64,000 nucleotides of DNA from Butyrivibrio sp. Lineage in GTDB: Bacteria; Bacillota; Clostridia; Lachnospirales; Lachnospiraceae. Positions 59,312 through 64,000 of this stretch are shown in pieces. The notes below the pieces were generated by a model. That model was not told the origin of the DNA, did not search any database, and saw only the letters and a program-made list of their open reading frames with translations. Location of the stretch: contig SVGC01000020.1 of assembly GCA_015056495.1 (NCBI GenBank), positions 1-64,000 on the forward strand, in the 5' to 3' direction. Each line of letters starts with the position of its first letter. Within the stretch, counting starts at the first letter, position 1. The translations under genes were made by a program, and so were the position numbers.

Positions 59312-60463
59312 TCAATTTCCCCAGATATCCTCTATGATCTTACGAGTAAACTCCACTTGCTCATCACTCATAGGCTGGTTATTCTGTGCTTCATAAAACT
59401 CTGAAAACAGCTCAAGCGGTGTCTTTTTCTCAACTGCCGTCACCTCTAAGGAAGCATTGCTGCTTCTGGTCCTCTTATTGTCATATCCAAGCTTCATCAG
59501 ATTAGGATAAATAAGCCTTAGTTTTGCCATGGCATCCATTATATCCTCCTCATCTGTAAGGGTTATCTGCATATAGTCTTCCAGATTTGTACCTTCATAA
59601 TTAGCCTTATCAGTCAGCTCCATGTACGAGCCCTTTAATACCCTCATATCCCTCTTAGGCACAAGAGGTACTGTCCTTATCTCAACACAGGCGCCACTTT
59701 TATCCCCAGCAGCCTTCGCTCCCAGTTCTACCACAGTCACCGACTTATGGTGCCTTGCCTCTGAAAAAGAGTATTTTAAAGGCGTTCCACTATACCTGAT
59801 GCTCTCCCTCTTTATCTTCTGTGGTCCGTGTATATGTCCAAGTGCCACATAATCAAAATCATCAAATACATCGGCCTCCACATTATCCAGGCCGCCCACA
59901 GTGATATCTTCTGACTCAGAACGCTCAGCCCCAGTCACAAACTGGTGCGCCACAAGCACATTTCTATCACTCTTATCAACCTGCATATGCTCTATCGCCA
60001 CTCTGCAGGCATCCGTATAATCTTTTATCTCCTCATCAGGAAAAATTGCTCTCACGTTAACCGGCTTAATAAATGGAAGCATATAGATATTGACCTTGCC
60101 ATGCTCATCCTCCAACACGAAGGGCTCCACCTTTCCATCATAAACCGGTGATATATGTATGCCGCTGACATCTATTATTTTGGAGGCAAAAGAGAGCTTG
60201 ACAGCCGAATCGTGATTTCCACTTATGATAAAAGTCTGCAGACCCCTCTTTGCTATTTTTCCAAGAAACTCATCAAGGAGCTTCACAGCCTCTTCACTTG
60301 GTATGCTCTTATCATATACATCCCCCGCAATGATAAGCCCGTCAGGCTTTTCCTCATCAATGATATTTATAATCTTTGTCAGGATATACTCCTGATCCTC
60401 AATCATGGAGAATTCATTCACTCTTTTACCCAGATGCAGATCTGAAATATGAAGTAATTTCAT
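59312..60463 (-). CDS. sbcD: Exonuclease subunit SbcD
   Basis: SbcD is the Mn-dependent nuclease of the SbcCD complex. The 383-residue product has the metallophosphoesterase motifs LHISDLHLGKR (Asp8, His10), AGDVYD (Asp48), SGNHD (Asn83, His84) and ALGHIHGPQ. It is followed by sbcC after 41 bp. Confidence 0.96.
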   Translation of the reverse strand: MKLLHISDLHLGKRVNEFSMIEDQEYILTKIINIIDEEKPDGLIIAGDVYDKSIPSEEAVKLLDEFLGKIAKRGLQTFIISGNHDSAVKLSFASKIIDVSGIHISPVYDGKVEPFVLEDEHGKVNIYMLPFIKPVNVRAIFPDEEIKDYTDACRVAIEHMQVDKSDRNVLVAHQFVTGAERSESEDITVGGLDNVEADVFDDFDYVALGHIHGPQKIKRESIRYSGTPLKYSFSEARHHKSVTVVELGAKAAGDKSGACVEIRTVPLVPKRDMRVLKGSYMELTDKANYEGTNLEDYMQITLTDEEDIMDAMAKLRLIYPNLMKLGYDNKRTRSSNASLEVTAVEKKTPLELFSEFYEAQNNQPMSDEQVEFTRKIIEDIWGN

Positions 60464-60570
60464 AGATACCCCTTTTTCCTAAGACCATGTATTAGCCGCC
60501 ATACTCTATATTAGGAATTACTATTTTCTTAAACATTATATAATACAATGAAAATAAGAAAAAGAAACAA

Positions 60571-60716
60571 GTTACTGTTCAGAGGTAGCAGGAAGCGCTA
60601 TGCCGCTGACTGCGTAAGAAAATGATTCAAGGGTGAGCGCATTCCTCGCCGAAGGCGATTTGGAATGAATGCGCGAATTTGTTACTGGAACGAGCTGTTA
60701 GCGAGTGAACAGTAAC
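60571..60716. repeat. 146-bp nested palindromic element
   Basis: Outer arms GTTACTGTTCA/TGAACAGTAAC (60571-60581, 60706-60716) enclose CGCTA/TAGCG (60596-60600, 60699-60703), then GCGCATTC/GAATGCGC (60637-60644, 60667-60674) and TCGCC-GAA-GGCGA (60646-60658). The nested order is kept, so the whole may fold as one branched structure. It lies between sbcD and the aquaporin gene; 60464-60570 beside it holds nothing recognisable. Confidence 0.7.
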
Positions 60717-60722
60717 AGAAAC

Positions 60723-60764
60723 AACGGACAAAGTAGTCAGGTATATTCCACTACTTTGTCCGTT
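60723..60764 (-). terminator. Terminator of the aquaporin gene
   Basis: AACGGACAAAGTAGT pairs perfectly with ACTACTTTGTCCGTT (15 bp, 12-nt loop), 39 bp after the gene. A short T run follows on the minus strand. Confidence 0.8.
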
Positions 60765-60803
60765 ATATACATAGCAATTATACAAAAATTAAAACAAAAA
60801 CAA

Positions 60804-61490
60804 TTACTTCTCAAGAGCCTTATAAACAATTGCTGCAAGTGCACCGCCTACAAGAGGTCCTACGATAAATACCCAAAGGGCAGCGATTGGATCACCGTTT
60901 CCACTTGCTGCTGCAAATATAGCTGGTGCAAGACTTCTAGCCGGATTAACTGATGTACCTGTCAGTCCAATTCCAAGGATATGTACAAATGTAAGTGTAA
61001 GACCAATTACAAGACCGCCAAATGAACCGTGACCAGCCTTCTTGGATGTAACACCCAGAATTGTCATTACAAATACAAAAGTAAGTACAATCTCAACTAC
61101 AAGACCTGCAACTGCACTTCCGCCAACTCCTGCAAGACCATTGGCGCCAAAACCGCCTGTCATATCAGTCACCTGTCCGAGACCAAAGATTGCTGCAAGG
61201 ATTGCGCTTCCAGCAAAGCCGCCAAGTACCTGGGCAACCACGTATCCGCAGAATTCACCGGCTGACAGACCGCCATTCATAAATACTGCAAGGGACACAG
61301 CCGGATTAACATGACAACCTGATATATTGCCTATGCAATAAGCCTCTGCCACAATAGCAAGACCAAATGCAAGAGCTGTCAATAGATACCCTGAGCCTGA
61401 TGCAGCATCGCACCCAACCAGCATCGCAGTTCCGCAACCAAAAGTAACCAATACACAAGTTCCGATAAGTTCAGCAATGTACTTCTTCAT
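60804..61490 (-). CDS. Aquaporin, AqpZ-like MIP channel
   Basis: The 228-residue membrane protein has the two NPA boxes HVNPAVS (62-64) and SVNPARS (182-184 with Arg185), six hydrophobic spans and two half-helices. His170 and the absence of the glycerol-type Asp after the second NPA region favour a water channel over a glycerol facilitator. It stands alone with its own terminator. Confidence 0.92.
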   Translation of the reverse strand: MKKYIAELIGTCVLVTFGCGTAMLVGCDAASGSGYLLTALAFGLAIVAEAYCIGNISGCHVNPAVSLAVFMNGGLSAGEFCGYVVAQVLGGFAGSAILAAIFGLGQVTDMTGGFGANGLAGVGGSAVAGLVVEIVLTFVFVMTILGVTSKKAGHGSFGGLVIGLTLTFVHILGIGLTGTSVNPARSLAPAIFAAASGNGDPIAALWVFIVGPLVGGALAAIVYKALEK

Positions 61491-61589
61491 TATTTAGTTC
61501 CCCTTTCCCATACAAGACTTTTTATTTATAGAAACTGCCATCTGTAGATCAGAGCTTCTCCCTCAGTTCTCAAGCAGTCGCTATCGAAA

Positions 61590-62816
61590 TTACTTTTCTC
61601 TCAAAAGATCTCTGTACCATCTCATTGAATTTAGATATGCATCATAGATCACATTCATATCGATTTCCATAAGCAGCAGTTCTCTTGATATCTCCTGCCA
61701 ATCAGCATTTTCATAATGCTTGATAAAACTCAGTACCGGATAGAACTTGCCGGCTTTATGAAGTAGGGCTTCCTTAATAGTATCTGACACTAATACCATC
61801 TCAAGAGCTTCTTCCATTGGCTTACCAAGCATAATATCAACAGTTGAAAACAGTCCCATCAAGAACAGCTCTGAAGCCTGCATCGGCATTTCAAATGGAG
61901 TAGCAAGATTCTCTGCAAATTTAGCTCTCATCATGGACATACGAGCTATTTCACTAGGCTTATCTGCACATAATTCCTTGGTAACAGCAGTAGTTATCCA
62001 CTTTTTCAGCTCTTTTTGTCCCAATAGAGCTGCTGCCTGTCTCACGGAAGTGATCCCAGAGGAAACAGTCATCCTGTTAACCATTTCCAGCATTGAGATC
62101 ATCAGCGCAGGATCCTGACCAATGATATCTGCTGCCTTTGTTAATTCAAAATTATTGTCATTCACTACATTAAGAAGCTGTATGTAATTAGCCTTAAGAG
62201 GCGCAACTTCCTGATCATTTTTTACAACAGGAGTTCTAAAGAACTCGCCCTCATACAGGTTGTATCCGCCTGACTCCTTAAGAGCATTGTACTCAAGCTG
62301 TGAATCCACATTTACAGCGCACAATTTTATATTAGGATAGACCTTGGTAAAATATATCTTTGCCTTTGTAATATCAATTTTCTTATGATTCAGAAGAATA
62401 TAGTCGCACAGATCAAGAATAGGCTTATATTCCTCAAACTGAGAAACTGTGATTTTTCTCATAGCCAGTTTATATCCACTATCCTTCAAGAATTTCAGCC
62501 TGGCTATATTTTCCTCAGTCGGTGATATTTTAGGACTTATCAGCAGTACCAGCCTACTATGCTCAGCACTGCACTGACTGTCGAGATCAACGTAGATATT
62601 GATCTCATTCATCTCAATAAACAGTTCTTTATTTCCAGAAAGCGCGTCTGCACCTACACTGTCAACAATCTCAAGTCCCAGCACAGTACCGGAATTGTCA
62701 TATCTTCCTGTACTCTGCAGAGTCGGGCGCAGCAAAAAATTTTCTTTCTGGGCAAAAATAGAATAGGAACAAACTTCCATTTTGTCATCGAATAAAGGTA
62801 TCAATGTCGCTAACAT
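61590..62816 (-). CDS. EAL-HDOD (YuxH/CdgJ-like) signalling protein, degenerate EAL
   Basis: The 408-residue protein has an N-terminal half with EAL-fold remnants (LVLLISPKISPTEENIARLKFLKDSGYKLAM, LCDYILLNHKKID, VDSQLEYNALKESGGYNLYEGEFF) and a C-terminal HDOD domain (QLLNVVNDNNFELTKAADIIGQDPALMISMLEMVN, QAAALLGQKELKKWI). The catalytic E-x-L and metal ligands of active c-di-GMP phosphodiesterases are missing. In some bacteria this family affects motility and biofilms; here the role is unknown. A sigmaA promoter lies upstream. Confidence 0.85.
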   Translation of the reverse strand: MLATLIPLFDDKMEVCSYSIFAQKENFLLRPTLQSTGRYDNSGTVLGLEIVDSVGADALSGNKELFIEMNEINIYVDLDSQCSAEHSRLVLLISPKISPTEENIARLKFLKDSGYKLAMRKITVSQFEEYKPILDLCDYILLNHKKIDITKAKIYFTKVYPNIKLCAVNVDSQLEYNALKESGGYNLYEGEFFRTPVVKNDQEVAPLKANYIQLLNVVNDNNFELTKAADIIGQDPALMISMLEMVNRMTVSSGITSVRQAAALLGQKELKKWITTAVTKELCADKPSEIARMSMMRAKFAENLATPFEMPMQASELFLMGLFSTVDIMLGKPMEEALEMVLVSDTIKEALLHKAGKFYPVLSFIKHYENADWQEISRELLLMEIDMNVIYDAYLNSMRWYRDLLREK

Positions 62817-62881
62817 TCAAAGCCTCCTTACATGACTACTAAAGAACATATGCATAGAAATCTCAAAATATCACTACTACT

Positions 62882-62911
62882 ATTTTAAACGAAATACCGT
62901 TATTAAGTCAA
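62882..62911 (-). promoter_or_regulatory. sigmaA promoter for the EAL-HDOD gene
   Basis: TTGACT (62906-62911) and TAAAAT (62882-62887) on the minus strand are 18 bp apart, 65 bp before the gene. Confidence 0.6.
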
Positions 62912-62970
62912 TGGGATAGCTGATAGAACAAAGATTGTCGCTTGCGACATTCTCGCGCCGAGCGCGGTTG

Positions 62971-63063
62971 CATTTATGCAACATTTACCTATCGCGCGAG
63001 TGCGCATCCTTAGCGGAGCGTTTTTTTATATCATAGGAAAGCAATTTCCTATGATATAAAAAA
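62971..63063. repeat. 93-bp dispersed repeat, copy B
   Basis: This second copy of the 46710-46802 element has two substitutions and one T/A tract shift. The inverted repeat of 19-bp arms is perfect here too, with loop GCAA. GTTGCAT-TT-ATGCAAC at its left edge is a perfect palindrome, degraded in copy A. It also abuts a terminator hairpin on its right side. Confidence 0.92.
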
Positions 63064-63094
63064 GCGCAGGTCCGGTCATCGAACCCACGCTTTT
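63060..63094 (-). terminator. Terminator of the cell-wall-binding protein gene
   Basis: On the minus strand AAAAGCG/CGCTTTT arms enclose a 21-nt loop, followed by the T run that belongs to repeat copy B. Confidence 0.7.
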
Positions 63095-63098
63095 GCGA

Positions 63099-63182
63099 TT
63101 ATTTACATTTTTTATCGTATGCTTTCACTTCGCCACATGCACCAGCCTTGTATATAGTGCAAAATCTACAATCTGATTTCAA
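63099..63182 (-). CDS. Possible 27-residue Cys-rich peptide
   Basis: A TTG-started frame overlaps the stop of the next gene and encodes CRFCTIYKAGACGEV and AYDKKCK, with Cys spacing 2-7-9. GAGG lies 10 nt before the TTG and the frame ends 4 bp before the terminator. No family is recognised. It may be chance. Confidence 0.25.
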   Translation of the reverse strand: MKSDCRFCTIYKAGACGEVKAYDKKCK

Positions 63183-64000
63183 CCTGCTTTTTCCTCTAAT
63201 AACACGCCATCATCGCCAAATTCGTAATTTTTCCAGTAAACAAAAGTAGTTCCTCTAGCCATGGTGCCGTCTTCCTTAAAGAAATAAGTATTGCCGTCAA
63301 TTTCCTGCCAGCCATACTGCATATCACCATTGGAATTAAAGTAATAAGTATTTCCATCCACAGTGACAAAGCCAGTCTGCATAACTCCCTGGTCGTCAAA
63401 GAAATGATCTCCCCACCAGTCGTGAGCCATCTTGCCTCTTACCATCTTACCTCCATTATTGCGATCAAAGAGATAAGTGTTGCCGTCGATAGTCTGCATA
63501 CCTTTTAGCATTGTTCCATTCTGGTCAAAATAATATTTTTCACCATCAAGCTCAAGCCATCCTACATGTGCACGTCCATCAGCATCAAAATAATAAGAAT
63601 CATAATAAGGTGTCATGAACTGACTCTTTACAGCCTTGCCGTCTTCTCCAAAATATGAATAACGGCCATCTACAAGAAACAGACCATACTGCATCATCTC
63701 ATTTTCGCCAAAATAGTACAGGTCGCCGTCTACCGTTACAAGACCTTTCACCCTGTTTCCATCTTTATCTACGCAGTATCGGTTGCCCCACTCTTCAACT
63801 ATTGTATATTCTTCCTCTTCGGTTGGCTCGTCAGTTGTCGGATCCTCTGTTGTAGGGTCTTCTGTAGTCGGATCATCAGAAGAACTGCTATATGTATACT
63901 CCGACCACTTATCAGCTGCACTCATTGTATATAATGGAGTACCCTCAGGGAAATCGAGATCAGCTGTCTGTGTTCCATCATTGTTGTTAAAAATGATCTT
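63179..64000 (-). CDS. Secreted protein with cell-wall-binding repeats, partial (5' end off the window)
   Basis: The last 273 residues are visible, open at the window edge. They start with KIIFNNNDGTQTADLDFPEG, which resembles the end of a CBM25/26 starch-binding module, then a Thr/Pro/Asp/Glu linker (about visible residues 43-66). About ten aromatic repeats of about 20 residues follow, such as GWQEIDGNTYFFKEDGTMARG, of the choline/cell-wall-binding (CW_binding_1) type. The repeats probably hold an extracellular enzyme on the wall; an alpha-amylase is plausible but its catalytic part is outside the window. Confidence 0.8.
   Translation of the reverse strand, partial: KIIFNNNDGTQTADLDFPEGTPLYTMSAADKWSEYTYSSSSDDPTTEDPTTEDPTTDEPTEEEEYTIVEEWGNRYCVDKDGNRVKGLVTVDGDLYYFGENEMMQYGLFLVDGRYSYFGEDGKAVKSQFMTPYYDSYYFDADGRAHVGWLELDGEKYYFDQNGTMLKGMQTIDGNTYLFDRNNGGKMVRGKMAHDWWGDHFFDDQGVMQTGFVTVDGNTYYFNSNGDMQYGWQEIDGNTYFFKEDGTMARGTTFVYWKNYEFGDDGVLLEEKAG

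Noticed and set aside
63070..63090. GGTTCGAT resembling a tRNA T-arm
   Set aside because: No acceptor, D or anticodon stems can be formed around it; it is the loop of a terminator.
1..64000. tRNA, rRNA and CRISPR arrays
   Set aside because: No cloverleaf, rRNA segment or regularly spaced direct repeats were seen in the intergenic regions, including the fusA-tuf and rpmG-secE gaps where tRNA genes sometimes lie.

Overview
The window is a low-GC Firmicutes chromosome segment, most likely from a motile rumen or gut Lachnospiraceae of the Butyrivibrio/Pseudobutyrivibrio kind. That assignment is an inference from the AT-rich intergenic DNA, the zinc-type S14, L33 and L36, an L17 with a long internal insert, the flgM-flgN-flgK-flgK-flgL-fliW-csrA cluster and choline-binding-type cell-wall repeats. 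No rRNA, tRNA, CRISPR array or transposase gene was seen.

Positions 1-42850 hold the main translation and transcription supercluster, nearly all on the minus strand and so read from right to left: rpmG-secE-nusG; rplK-rplA; rplJ-rplL; rpoB-rpoC; rpsL-rpsG-fusA-tuf; the S10-spc-alpha run from rpsJ to rplQ (with secY, adk, map, infA and rpoA); ecfA1-ecfA2-ecfT-truA; and rplM-rpsI, the last cut by the window edge. Several blocks show their own sigmaA promoter: rpmG, rplJ, rpoB, rpsL, tuf, rpsJ and rplM. Structured autoregulatory leaders are visible before rplM (L13 type), rplJ (L10 type, with a terminator and a competing helix), rpsJ (about 275 nt) and possibly rplK. A few genes interrupt the conserved order: a CapA-like protein between rplA and rplJ, a methyltransferase and a small alarmone synthetase between tuf and rpsJ, and an M15 peptidase between rplQ and ecfA1.

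Positions 43379-55040 are a motility region. A FliD-like protein on the plus strand and a thiamine-diphosphate enzyme flank a minus-strand cluster that encodes the anti-sigma factor FlgM, the chaperone FlgN, two different FlgK proteins, a very large FlgL, FliW and CsrA. Three sigma28-type promoters fit the TAAAGTTT-N11-GCCGATAA consensus: two in tandem before flgM and one inside the cluster before flgL. The flgL leader that follows the internal promoter carries two small hairpins with GGA in the loop, the classic CsrA target, plus further GGA motifs. Together these suggest a circuit in which late flagellar genes are switched on by sigma28, held back by FlgM, and tuned after transcription by the CsrA-FliW pair encoded just downstream.

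Positions 55071-64000 are accessory: a degraded FMN-binding gene beside the flavin transferase gene apbE, sbcD-sbcC, an aquaporin, a degenerate EAL-HDOD protein, and the 3' end of a secreted protein with cell-wall-binding repeats that may be an amylase-type enzyme. Small palindromic elements lie between genes in this half: a 93-bp repeat present twice, two GGGGACG-bounded palindromes placed directly after stop codons, and a nested 146-bp palindrome.
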